Assembly: GCA_016342325.1 (NCBI GenBank)
Contig: JAEINR010000048.1
Span: forward strand, 1 to 48,817
Source: Desulfobacterium sp.
GTDB lineage: Bacteria > Desulfobacterota > Desulfobacteria > Desulfobacterales > Desulfobacteraceae
Reading direction: 5' to 3'
DNA: 48,817 bases
Below the pieces are notes generated by a model, which was given only the letters and a program-made list of their open reading frames with translations, searched no databases and was not told where the DNA came from. The position numbers and the translations under genes are program-made. Positions 8,059 through 16,132 of the stretch are shown here, piece after piece. The stretch's first letter is position 1; each line of letters opens with the position of its first letter.

Positions 8059-8982
8059 AATGGTCTTTTTACCATTCTTGTTAACAACAATAAGGCCTGT
8101 TGTTACAAGGATAATGGAGATGATAAGATTTGGAGTAATAGGCTCTTTGAGCAGGAGAACACCAAAAAAGACGCCGGACACCGGCATGATGAATACAAAT
8201 GAGTGAAGTACGGTTGCCCCGTATTTCCGGATCATTGTATTCCATACAACAAAGCCGAATGAAGCTGTCACAAAGGTTTGATAGAACATTGCGGTCAGAA
8301 TACCCGTGTTGACAAACTTCACCATCTCTCCATCAAAGAGGAGGGCACAAATGAACAGGCCGGGGGTTGCCATCATCATGGGATAAAGGGAGATCTGAAC
8401 CGGATGAAAATCAGGGATGATTTTTTTTGTATATACGGCATTGCATCCCCAGACCAACACAGCCATGAGGATAATAAGATCACCCTGGAGGGCATCGCCA
8501 TTCATGGTAATTTGATCTGAAAACAGGAACAATACCCCTGAAAAGCCAAGGAGCATGCCTGCTGTTTTATTCCAGGTGATGGTTTCGCCCGGAATAAAAA
8601 AATGGGCAAGAACCATGATTACAAAGGGGAGGGCATTGATTATCAGGGTTCCATGGGACGCTGTTGTTTTGCTCTGTCCTATATAGAAAAAGGTAAGTTG
8701 GAAAAAAAAGAGAACGGCAACTGGTATGAGCTTCACCAATTGGCCTGCTCCCAGGGCCAGGGGCTTTCCTGTGAAACGGGCCCAAAACAAGACGGTCACC
8801 GAGGCTAGTGCGAACCTCAGGGAGGCGGTTGTAAAAATCCCAAGCCCCAGAAGGCTGATTTTAATCGCCACGGCATTGCCACCAAAAAGCATACAGATGA
8901 AAGCGGTGTAAATCGCTGCACCCGGAGGCAGTCCATCCGCTTGTGGCCGATTGGGGTTGCTGATTTTTTTGTTAAAGGACAA
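8053..8982 (-). CDS. EamA/DMT-superfamily transporter
   Basis: The 309-residue protein is made almost entirely of hydrophobic stretches and fits the ten-helix drug/metabolite transporter layout with two EamA repeats, each about 140 residues. Such carriers export amino acids, nucleosides or other metabolites; the substrate is unknown. I place the start at a TTG (8982) because AAGGAG lies exactly upstream at the right distance. An in-frame ATG at 9003 would add seven residues but lacks a ribosome site. It is convergent with the patatin gene and downstream of a regulator remnant. Confidence 0.85.
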   Translation of the reverse strand: MSFNKKISNPNRPQADGLPPGAAIYTAFICMLFGGNAVAIKISLLGLGIFTTASLRFALASVTVLFWARFTGKPLALGAGQLVKLIPVAVLFFFQLTFFYIGQSKTTASHGTLIINALPFVIMVLAHFFIPGETITWNKTAGMLLGFSGVLFLFSDQITMNGDALQGDLIILMAVLVWGCNAVYTKKIIPDFHPVQISLYPMMMATPGLFICALLFDGEMVKFVNTGILTAMFYQTFVTASFGFVVWNTMIRKYGATVLHSFVFIMPVSGVFFGVLLLKEPITPNLIISIILVTTGLIVVNKNGKKTIK

Positions 8983-9054
8983 GTGCCTCTCCTTAATATC
9001 CATTACAATGGGCTGAAATCCATTGAAGGTACCAGCAAAGACAACAGTTATCAA

Positions 9055-9174
9055 TTACATTGTTTCACCCATCTTCCCCATCCGGGACCGCAGGGTGGCC
9101 GGATGGATGCCCAGAAGGGCTGCGGTCCCGTCTTTGTCCTGTATTTTTTCTTGGCTGTGTGCCGGGGGGATCAT
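9055..9174 (-). pseudogene. C-terminal Fis-type HTH remnant of a sigma-54 activator
   Basis: A 39-codon frame starts with ATG at 9174, overlapping the stop of the MBL gene by four bases (ATGA). It encodes KDGTAALLGIHPATLRSRM, the DNA-recognition helix pair that ends NtrC/FhlA-type enhancer-binding proteins (consensus GAAxxLGxxxxTLRSRMxKLG). The AAA+ and sensor domains are absent. Most likely it is the tail of a lost activator gene joined behind the MBL gene by deletion; a tiny expressed DNA-binding peptide is possible. Confidence 0.65.
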
Positions 9175-9917
9175 GGGATGGTATCAACGGCTGCAAATTC
9201 CGGCTCGTGGAGGGGCAGAAGAATATCGGCCATCTCCCGGATCTTTACCATGATGTCATAGGCGTCCCAGGGGTTGACCACTGTGCCCGGGGGGATCACC
9301 TCCATCTCCATGGCCCTGATCTCTTTAGGGGGGTCAAAGTTTTCCTTGATGACGCAGAATCCTGTGATAATGGCCTTGCCCCCGGCTGTGTCGATGGCGA
9401 TGCTCATGCCGCCGTCCGTGTGGACCGGGGTGTGCAGGCAGGTGATCCCCGGAAGGATCTCGGTATCCTGGTTCAGAAGCCTGATCTGGCCGTTCTCCTC
9501 TACATCCTCCATGTAGTCCTCAAGATAGCGATAGTCCAGGGGGTGGGGATCGTGGATCCGCTTCATCTCGTTTTCATGGACATAGATGGCTGCATTGGTG
9601 CATTTGTAGTCGTTTTCACAGTGATCGTTGTGAAGGTGGGTGTGGATGACGATATCGATGGATTCCGGGGTCAGGCCCCAGCGGGCCAGGCCCTGTTCAA
9701 AGGTGTGGATCGGGCCGCCAATGGCAGTTGACCGCTCCTGGGACTGGATGGGATTCATCTCGCCCGTGTCCACGATAATGGTCTTGTCACCGCCCTGGAT
9801 GTACCAGCAATAGATGGGGATGGTGTAGGGGGTGCCGGTACCGTGCTGGTAGGTCATCATGCTCTTGTCAAACGCTTTGGTTCCCATCACGATGGGATGG
9901 ATCGTATAAAGGGTCAT
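9171..9917 (-). CDS. MBL-fold metallohydrolase, N-acyl homoserine lactonase-like
   Basis: A 248-residue metallo-beta-lactamase fold hydrolase. The metal-binding motif HTHLHNDHCEN (HxHxDH type) lies near residue 100; a further His follows in LHTPVHTDGG and an Asp-containing strand comes after it. This order matches the AiiA/AttM lactonase group, which opens homoserine lactones, but many relatives act on other esters or lactones. The chosen ATG (9917) gives the usual N-terminus; a GTG at 9959 and ATG at 9932 are also in frame and the ribosome site is weak. Its stop overlaps the start of the HTH remnant, so it once headed or followed a regulator gene. Confidence 0.85.
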   Translation of the reverse strand: MTLYTIHPIVMGTKAFDKSMMTYQHGTGTPYTIPIYCWYIQGGDKTIIVDTGEMNPIQSQERSTAIGGPIHTFEQGLARWGLTPESIDIVIHTHLHNDHCENDYKCTNAAIYVHENEMKRIHDPHPLDYRYLEDYMEDVEENGQIRLLNQDTEILPGITCLHTPVHTDGGMSIAIDTAGGKAIITGFCVIKENFDPPKEIRAMEMEVIPPGTVVNPWDAYDIMVKIREMADILLPLHEPEFAAVDTIP

Positions 9918-10135
9918 GGTTTCTATTCCCATACCTGGGAGCTGTAGTCCCTGGGGCACCTGTTTTCGTTTTTTTCACAACGGATAATTGCAGTTAATGT
10001 CATTCGACCTTCCCGAATCATTGGACCTCAACGTTCAACCGTCAGCTTTGATGGACCGGGCCATGGAAGCGACCGTTCGAAGGTTGAGATTGGGTTAAAT
10101 GTCCGGACCATGGGCATTACCATGGCCCGTGCCTG

Positions 10136-10708
10136 TTATTGTCGCCTTGCGCCCATACCGCCGCCGCCAGCCATGCCGCGACCTCCACCGCCACCCTTGC
10201 CGCGACCTCCGCCGCCGCCACCACCCTTGCCGCAGCCTCCGCCGCCACCCATGCCGCCGCCTCCGCAGCCGCCCATACCACGACCACCGCCGTTTGCCAT
10301 GCCGTTGTCGAGGCGTGGCTGGCGTTTTCCATCGGTTCCAGGCGGTACTGCACCGGATTTCTCAGCCACCGTTGCCGTCTCCGTGGCGGTCAGGCGGTCG
10401 TTCTTGTATTGGTCCACCGCCTCCTGGACCGTGCCGCTATGGCCGGTGAACACCCGGATGTCGGCCTCGGTCAGGGCCTGCATGGCCTTGGGGCCGCAGT
10501 TGCCCGTGAGCACCGCCCCAACTCCTTGGGCAGCGATGAAACTGGCCGTCTGAATGCCCGCTCCGCTGGGGTGGTTGCAGTTTTCATTGTCAAACATCTG
10601 GAGATCCATGGTCTCGGTGTCAACCATGACAAAATAGGGGGCTCTGCCAAATCGGGGGTCGATCTGGGCGTTGGGATCTTTCTCCATGGCGCTGATTGCT
10701 ATTTTCAT
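10136..10708 (-). CDS. NifB/NifX-type dinitrogenase cofactor-like protein with Gly/Cys-rich tail
   Basis: The first ~115 residues form the dinitrogenase iron-molybdenum cofactor biosynthesis domain (MKIAIS start, DPRFGRAPYFVMVD, then GAVLTGNCGPKAMQAL). Such small proteins bind metal clusters or their precursors. After residue ~125 the protein turns into a low-complexity tail of about 60 residues made of Gly with scattered Cys, Met, Lys and Arg (GGCGGGGMGG-type). The start at 10708 has AGAGGA six bases upstream. No nif genes are in the window; relatives of this family with glycine-rich tails are common in sulfate reducers outside nitrogen fixation. The tail may hold metal. Confidence 0.88.
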   Translation of the reverse strand: MKIAISAMEKDPNAQIDPRFGRAPYFVMVDTETMDLQMFDNENCNHPSGAGIQTASFIAAQGVGAVLTGNCGPKAMQALTEADIRVFTGHSGTVQEAVDQYKNDRLTATETATVAEKSGAVPPGTDGKRQPRLDNGMANGGGRGMGGCGGGGMGGGGGCGKGGGGGGGRGKGGGGGRGMAGGGGMGARRQ

Positions 10709-10937
10709 TGGTATCCTCTGTAATGGGTTATCGCTCACAACTATGTAACAGCAATTTGTGGATCATGGAAGTATATTTTTTTTAAAAATGAAAAAAGGCT
10801 GAATGGGGCAGATTGACCAGAACACCGGTTATTTGGAAAATTTTTAGCCTTGGCCAACCCATTAACTGTTCTCAGATAACCGATCTGTAAATTCATAATC
10901 ATCACACTTTTTAATCGTTGCTATTAAAACCATTTAT

Positions 10938-10966
10938 TTGACAGATAGGGTCGCGGTACATAAACT
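10938..10966 (+). promoter_or_regulatory. Candidate sigma-70 promoter for the deleted SDR gene
   Basis: TTGACA (10938-10943), a 17-base spacer and TAAACT (10961-10966) precede the start of the SDR remnant by about 45 bp, with AAGGAG between. The rest of the 300-bp gap 10709-11008 shows nothing else. Confidence 0.5.
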
Positions 10967-11008
10967 CTCCCCCAAGAACAACAGATAATTTCACTTCAAG
11001 GAGCTATC

Positions 11009-11276
11009 ATGAAAATATTAATCATTGGCGGGAACGGTACAATCGGATCAAAGGTCAGTACTAATTAGTTTTGTCAAAGCCGTTTGCCTGGAGCTTAAAA
11101 ATAACCTCCGAATCAATGTGGTATCCTCTGGGCTGGTTGAAGATGCTGTGGCCCATTACGAGGCCTATTTCCCCGGTCATAACCCCATTCCCATGGCAAA
11201 AGTGGTTAACGGGTTTGTAAAAAGTGTCGAGGGGGCCGGCACCGGAGAAGTTATTAGAATGTACGATAATTGTTGA
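11009..11276 (+). pseudogene. Short-chain dehydrogenase/reductase with internal deletion
   Basis: An ATG with AAGGAG upstream starts MKILIIGGNGTIGSKV, the GGxGxxG nucleotide-binding start of an SDR, and hits a stop after 19 codons. In another frame the text continues ISFVKAVCLELKNNLRINVV then SSGLVEDA and runs to a stop at 11276; this is the end of a small SDR (the part after the catalytic Tyr-Lys, with the substrate loop). About 100 residues including the YxxxK site are missing. Both ends being kept points to one deletion between about 11041 and 11060, also shifting the frame. Promoter and ribosome site are still present. Confidence 0.8.
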
Positions 11277-11452
11277 TTTTGAATTAAGACGTTTATAATG
11301 AATCGGCGGCCTGTTTAAAAAACGGCTGTTGACCATTGCCATGGGTATGGTTGTTTTCTTAGTTGTACAATGGGTTTTCGCCATGGGATGATGGTAAGCG
11401 CATCCTGCAAGTTGATATCTTGTTAAAAACAACATAAAATAAGGAGTTTGAA

Positions 11453-12019
11453 ATGAAGGTCACCATTTTACAGGGAAGTGCCAGAAAAAAAGGAAATACA
11501 GCCAGGGTACTGACCTGGGTTGAAGCGGAACTCGAAAATCTTGGTCATAAGGTTGACGGCATTTACCTGCATCCTCTGAATCTTAAAGGATGTATGGGAT
11601 GTGGCAAGTGTAAGGAAAAAACAGATACCATTGGATGTATTCAAAAAGACGATGTACCCGGTGTTTTGGAGAAAATGATCGATTCTCAGTTGGTTATTTT
11701 TAGTTCTCCGCTGTACTTTTGGGGATTCTCCGCACAGATAAAAGCGGTTATCGACAGAACATACAGCCTTTACACCAATGCAAATATGCCGGACCATGCC
11801 TCCCTTGTCGACGGCCAGCGCCAGGCGCTGATTGCCACAGGCGCCGGAGGGTATGATCAAAATGCAGAGGGCATGGTGGATGGTTTCGGACGGATGCAGA
11901 AATACCACAAGGCGATTAATGCGGGAACCCTGTTTATTAATTCCTGTACAACACCTGATGCGTTGGACGAATCCGTTCGGCAAAAAGCCGTTGAATTTGC
12001 CAGGAAAATTGTGTCCTAG
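11453..12019 (+). CDS. Flavodoxin-fold NAD(P)H-dependent reductase / iron-sulfur flavoprotein
   Basis: A 188-residue protein starting with the FMN-phosphate loop motif ILQGSARKKGNTARVL. It has a cysteine cluster GCMGCGKCKEKTDTIGC at residues ~45-60, which in archaeal and clostridial iron-sulfur flavoproteins binds a 4Fe-4S cluster, and the FMN-contacting SSPLYFWGFSAQIKAVIDR segment. It would carry electrons from ferredoxin or NAD(P)H to a small acceptor. AAGGAG lies 8 bp before the ATG. It follows the SDR remnant by 176 bp and ends before a strong hairpin. Partner and substrate unknown. Confidence 0.88.
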   Translation: MKVTILQGSARKKGNTARVLTWVEAELENLGHKVDGIYLHPLNLKGCMGCGKCKEKTDTIGCIQKDDVPGVLEKMIDSQLVIFSSPLYFWGFSAQIKAVIDRTYSLYTNANMPDHASLVDGQRQALIATGAGGYDQNAEGMVDGFGRMQKYHKAINAGTLFINSCTTPDALDESVRQKAVEFARKIVS

Positions 12020-12057
12020 GGCCCATAACAGGCTCTAAAACCTTCGAGACCTGACAG

Positions 12058-12096
12058 CCGACTTCAAGTGCACCCACTGGTTGCACTTGAAGTCGG
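12058..12096. terminator. Perfect 15-bp hairpin after the flavodoxin-like gene
   Basis: CCGACTTCAAGTGCA pairs perfectly with TGCACTTGAAGTCGG around a 9-base loop. It lies 38 bp past the flavodoxin-like gene and 55 bp before the end of the convergent DHH-CBS gene. No T tract follows on either strand, so intrinsic termination is uncertain; an RNA-stabilising hairpin is another reading. Confidence 0.5.
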
Positions 12097-12150
12097 TACT
12101 GGCCTTACGCTATGTGATTTTCAAAAGTGGGGGGACAAAAAGGCAGCGCC

Positions 12151-13440
12151 TTATATATTATAAATGTGAAGAATTAGATTTCCCCGGGTTAATACCCCGA
12201 TCACTCGCTCATCTTCAACCACCGGCAGAATACCTTCATCAGAGAGGTTCATCAATTCAATGGCTTTGCGGGCACTATCCCCCGATGTCACCACAGGCAC
12301 CCGGGCCTTCATAAATCCTTTCACAGAAGTCTCCATACGGAAAGATTTTTCAGCCTTCATAAATGTTTCGCCCGACAGGGCACCCAGAAACCGTTGCCTG
12401 TCACAGACCAGAACCCCATTGAGTTTTTCATTTTCCATGATTTCCTTGGCCTGTGCCATGGTCAGGGCAGAATCCACCACAAACCGCCCGGGAGCCGACA
12501 TGATTTCCCGGGCCAGGATATCTTTTTGACTCACTTCTTGGATCAATACCTCGACCCGTTCAACCACCGTTTCAAGGGCCATGCCCTTAACCACGGCAGA
12601 ACCGGCCGCCGGGTGTCCGCCGCCGCCCAACGCCCTCACAACAGCGCCCACATCCAGCCCCCGGGAATTGCTCCTGGCGATGACCATGACTTTACTATGA
12701 TCCGTGATAAAAATGCCAAAGGCAGCATCCAGTCCCTTGAAGTCTTTGTATTTACTGACCAGGGAAGCCAGCATGGTGAGGCCGCTCTTAACAGGCTGGG
12801 CACAGATTCCGATGTTTAATCCATCCATTTCAATGGTCCGGGCCACCGTGAGCATATTGGAAAAGACCTTGGAATGGAGATCGTCTATGGTATCGGAAAG
12901 ATAGGCTGCAACGATGTTCAGGTCTGCCCCGTTTTCCAGCAGGAACGCCACCATGCGCGCATCTCGGTGGGTTGCCGAAGTAAAGGTAAGGCCGCCGGTA
13001 TCATCATAGATCCCCAACAGGAACAAGGTGGCCTGCATGGGGGTAAAAGGGGTGTCCTGGCGCTCCATCTCCTCCAGCAGCAGGGTAATGGTGGCCCCCA
13101 CCTCTTCCCGGTATTCGAGCCCGGCCTGGATGGTCACCCCTTCCATGTGATGATCCCAGGAGATGATTTTAAGATGATCTTTTTGGGCAAGCTCCTCCAT
13201 TCTATCCAGGCGTTTCCAGTTATTGGCATCCACCACGATCAGGGAATCCACCCTGTCCACGTCAAGCTGCTTCCGGGGCTGGATGCGCAAGAGATCCTGG
13301 TGTATGGCCAGAAAAGCTTTGACACAGGGCATGATATGGGAAGGCAATATAGCCACTGTACCGGGATACAAAGAGGTACAGGCCACCATGGAGGCCAGGG
13401 CGTCAAAATCGGTATTCGTATGGGTGGTTACAATCCGCAT
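12151..13440 (-). CDS. DHH-family phosphoesterase with tandem CBS domains
   Basis: A 429-residue protein. Residues 1-~150 hold the DHH domain: THTNTDFDALASM, VVDANN and SWDHHMEG supply the metal-binding aspartates and histidines. Near residue 280 the DHHA1 motif GGGGHPAAGSAVVKG is seen. Two CBS domains follow (about 315-370 and 375-429), usually binding adenosine nucleotides. Relatives in many bacteria carry a C-terminal tRNA nucleotidyltransferase; here the protein stops straight after the second CBS. Likely activities are hydrolysis of oligonucleotides, cyclic dinucleotides or polyphosphate under nucleotide control. The start at 13440 has GGAG six bases upstream; a longer frame to 13608 is unsupported. 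Confidence 0.88.
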   Translation of the reverse strand: MRIVTTHTNTDFDALASMVACTSLYPGTVAILPSHIMPCVKAFLAIHQDLLRIQPRKQLDVDRVDSLIVVDANNWKRLDRMEELAQKDHLKIISWDHHMEGVTIQAGLEYREEVGATITLLLEEMERQDTPFTPMQATLFLLGIYDDTGGLTFTSATHRDARMVAFLLENGADLNIVAAYLSDTIDDLHSKVFSNMLTVARTIEMDGLNIGICAQPVKSGLTMLASLVSKYKDFKGLDAAFGIFITDHSKVMVIARSNSRGLDVGAVVRALGGGGHPAAGSAVVKGMALETVVERVEVLIQEVSQKDILAREIMSAPGRFVVDSALTMAQAKEIMENEKLNGVLVCDRQRFLGALSGETFMKAEKSFRMETSVKGFMKARVPVVTSGDSARKAIELMNLSDEGILPVVEDERVIGVLTRGNLILHIYNI

Positions 13441-13640
13441 AGATTCTCCGCAAGTCAGTATTTTAATTTCTGAACGACTATATACAAAAGAATAAATTTC
13501 ATCAAACAGAAACAAGCATAAAAAATAGGGACCTGATTTTTGATGACCCTCCGGAAATGCCATACCGCCTAGGGACCTGACAAGGCCCCAAAATGGTGAC
13601 CAAGCCACTGCGCATGGACAAGCCAGGAGTTATATATTGA

Positions 13641-15122
13641 TCAGAACTCAGGAGACATGTCCGGTAGACTTGCGGAATCGATGCCCTCGCACAGATCGTT
13701 ATCCACCGTTACATTGCCCATGTCGTCAATGGTCACGGTCCAGACGGTATCGTAGTCAGTGCTCGGCCATTTAATCGGAGGATACGCGGGTTCGTTTCCA
13801 CCATAACTTTCGAGGAGAGCATTTATCAGGGGTTTGATCCGTGAAGATTCCCACGCCAGCAGAATTGTTTGATTGGAGAACGTGCCGCCGGTGAAGAAAA
13901 AATCACTGGCGAGTTGGGCCTGTTTTTTATCCCCTAGGTAAAAATGCGATACAAGACGGTAAGGCAGGTTGTTGGCGATAACGTAGGGCAGTACCGTTAA
14001 TGACGGCCTAACGTACGATACATTGAAATGGCCAGTGTAGACCCACTGTGCGGGGTCGATGGAATAAACCATGTCGGGACTTATTTTGTTGCCCAGGGCA
14101 TTCACAAGGTCCAATGCACGCCATTGCCCTGCACCCACAAAATTACCGTTTTCAAAAAGGTTTTCCGGATCAGGATGTGCTTCTGCGTGCCGGACAATAT
14201 AAATTTTCTCGTTGGTGTTGATGGTCGTCGGAATGACGACGCCATTAATTCCGCCGGTGCGTGAGGTGCTGAAATAGGGCTGCAGATCGTATGTGCATGG
14301 CGTTCTCTCCACCGGCAAGGGCAGCTCCGGATATGTGGAAGGCGGATCCAGATTACTGTCGTAGGTAGCCAGGCTGGCGACTTCCGACGGATTGATGGAG
14401 ATCGCATAGACCCTGTTCGGACCCATATACGTCGTCGGAATATTAAGGGTATAGCCCTTCTGCTGGTTGATACTTGCCATCAGGGCATTGATGGTTTCCC
14501 ATGGTGCGGAAAAAACATAAAAGCCTGGAACGTTAGCAGTAATTATACCGGTTGCCAGGCCCACATTGTTGCCCGTCGTGTCGTTGAAATCAAGCCCCTG
14601 GCAATCAGGGCAGTATTTTTCTGGAGCGACAACTCCATCAGGCAGGGATCCCGGACCATAGGCTGAATTGATTGGATAGCTGTAGGCCGTATAAGAGGAA
14701 TCCGTACCATAGAGGGGTAACGTGATCTGATTGAGAAGGGCAAACGGTTGTATGGACCCAATGCCTGCCATGTCAGGGTAATTGTTATCGGTCTGCAAAT
14801 GGGTCATCGGTTCCAGGGCGTATATGGCGGTGACGTTTTCCCCTCCCAGCACATCCTCTTTCAGGTATGTGGCCATCATGAGCGAGCGCTGCAATCCCTG
14901 ACTGGTGAGATTTGCCGTGTCCGGATTGATGTCGCCGGGTTCGTTGTAAGTCAGATCCGCACTTACAACGAAGATCAGGTTGATGTTGTTATCGCTCAGC
15001 GGTGCAGTTATTGAGGGACTGTTGTCATTGAAACAGCCGCCTGTCCATAGGGGCAAGGAAAAAATAAGTATTCCGATTAAAAAGACTGAATAGAACCTTG
15101 TTTGTTTATTGTCTGTTTTCAT
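13641..15122 (-). CDS. Exported protein with two histidine-phosphatase-like halves
   Basis: A 493-residue protein with a hydrophobic N-terminal segment (residues 11-27) ending at Cys30 in TGGC, a weak lipobox. The C-terminal half has the phosphohistidine signature KIYIVRHAEAHPD (His312) followed by GQWRALDLVNALGNKISPD, as in the histidine phosphatase superfamily. The N-terminal half shows the same order in degenerate form: NLIFVVSADLT in place of the RHG strand (51-56), then LTSQGLQRSLMMATYLKE and ENVTAIYALEP. So the protein appears to be a tandem duplication with a dead first copy. It should sit in the periplasm or on a membrane. Substrate unknown. The gene stands alone, with 200 bp to the next. 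Confidence 0.7.
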   Translation of the reverse strand: MKTDNKQTRFYSVFLIGILIFSLPLWTGGCFNDNSPSITAPLSDNNINLIFVVSADLTYNEPGDINPDTANLTSQGLQRSLMMATYLKEDVLGGENVTAIYALEPMTHLQTDNNYPDMAGIGSIQPFALLNQITLPLYGTDSSYTAYSYPINSAYGPGSLPDGVVAPEKYCPDCQGLDFNDTTGNNVGLATGIITANVPGFYVFSAPWETINALMASINQQKGYTLNIPTTYMGPNRVYAISINPSEVASLATYDSNLDPPSTYPELPLPVERTPCTYDLQPYFSTSRTGGINGVVIPTTINTNEKIYIVRHAEAHPDPENLFENGNFVGAGQWRALDLVNALGNKISPDMVYSIDPAQWVYTGHFNVSYVRPSLTVLPYVIANNLPYRLVSHFYLGDKKQAQLASDFFFTGGTFSNQTILLAWESSRIKPLINALLESYGGNEPAYPPIKWPSTDYDTVWTVTIDDMGNVTVDNDLCEGIDSASLPDMSPEF

Positions 15123-15358
15123 AAAACGCCTTTAACTAATTGATGGGTTGTTAACTCTGGGACTGGATTCCAATCATTCCAAGGGTGCTTCATGATTCCT
15201 TACTCTTCTGCTGCCACCTTGCTGATAGGGGGGGGTATGTTTTGCATGGCATTCTTTAAAGCATAAAATACCCGGACTGAAACGGAAGCTTTCCTTTCAA
15301 AATCGCACTGGGCGAACAATATACCCCATGTCCCTGCAAATAGGAAGGGTTTTGATAA

Positions 15359-15559
15359 CGTAGCCATTTCCCCCTATTTAAGGACCCGGGCAGGTGCAAC
15401 CTGAAATGCCTCCACTGCTACATGGAAGCCCCGGCTCAAAAAAAATCCGATCCTAATGATCAGCGCATGGGTTTCCTTTACCAGACCAAAAGTATTATCA
15501 ATTTTACCATGAAAGCTATGTCCTCTATAAATAATCAGGGTCGGTATATTTCGTTGTAA
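15359..15559 (+). pseudogene. Radical SAM protein fragment
   Basis: A 66-codon open frame with no good start follows a stop codon at 15356 and contains GRCNLKCLHCYMEAP, the CxxxCxxC cluster motif (Cys codons at 15395, 15407 and 15416) that binds the 4Fe-4S cluster of radical SAM enzymes. The sequence before it lacks the rest of the first strand and the sequence after it soon stops. It lies in a 1,010-bp gap (15123-16132) between two genes; the remainder of that gap shows no recognisable gene on either strand. I read it as a leftover of a deleted radical SAM gene. Confidence 0.55.
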
Positions 15560-16132
15560 AAGCATAAGGAAACTAATTCTCAGAACAGTAACGTTTTTTT
15601 CCAACTGTTAAAACTATTATTACCTAATTGGCGTAGTTTAAACGCGCTGAATCTCAATTACTTTATGGGGTGCTGTTGTAACTATTTGATAATCCATCAT
15701 TATGTTATATAACCATCTTGTTTCGTAAAAGAAAATCGGTCACAGGTATGGATGTTGCAAATTCAAAAAGGCAATAAAGTTTAGAACTCAGATTTGTTTG
15801 AAAATTCAGCTGTGGAACGCTACAGGTCATTGACTCCTTTTGCATTGCAAGCACAATAAAGGAAATCCATGGGTTCATTAGAAGCAAGATCTCCATTGAT
15901 TAGGAAACGGAAGACTGCGGATTTTATCCGTTAGCTCATAATCTCACAGAGCTTCCTTTAGTGTTCCAGTTCGTTTGCCGGGGGGCTTAAACTGCTGAAA
16001 GGAGGGATGCCATAAAGAAAACACTTCGCGTAATTGTATTGGTTTGAAATGATTATCAGGTTCAACGGGCTTTGTTTACTAAAAAAGTAAATATCATGTT
16101 TACGACAAACACACTTTTTAGGAGAACGATGC

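Noticed and set aside
9998-10099. 33-codon frame starting MSFDLPESLDLNVQPSALMDR on the plus strand
   Set aside because: No family recognised and no ribosome site; it falls in a spacer between two minus-strand genes.
10110-10553. Proline-rich plus-strand frame
   Set aside because: Reverse complement of the glycine-rich tail of the NifX-like gene.
11296-11400. Short hydrophobic frame LLTIAMGMVVFLVVQWVFAMG between the SDR remnant and the flavodoxin-like gene
   Set aside because: About 28 codons, no ribosome site, no relative recognised; could be a membrane peptide but unsupported.
13522-13580. GGGACCTGA repeated twice in the spacer before the DHH gene
   Set aside because: Too short and only two copies; no palindromic or coding meaning.
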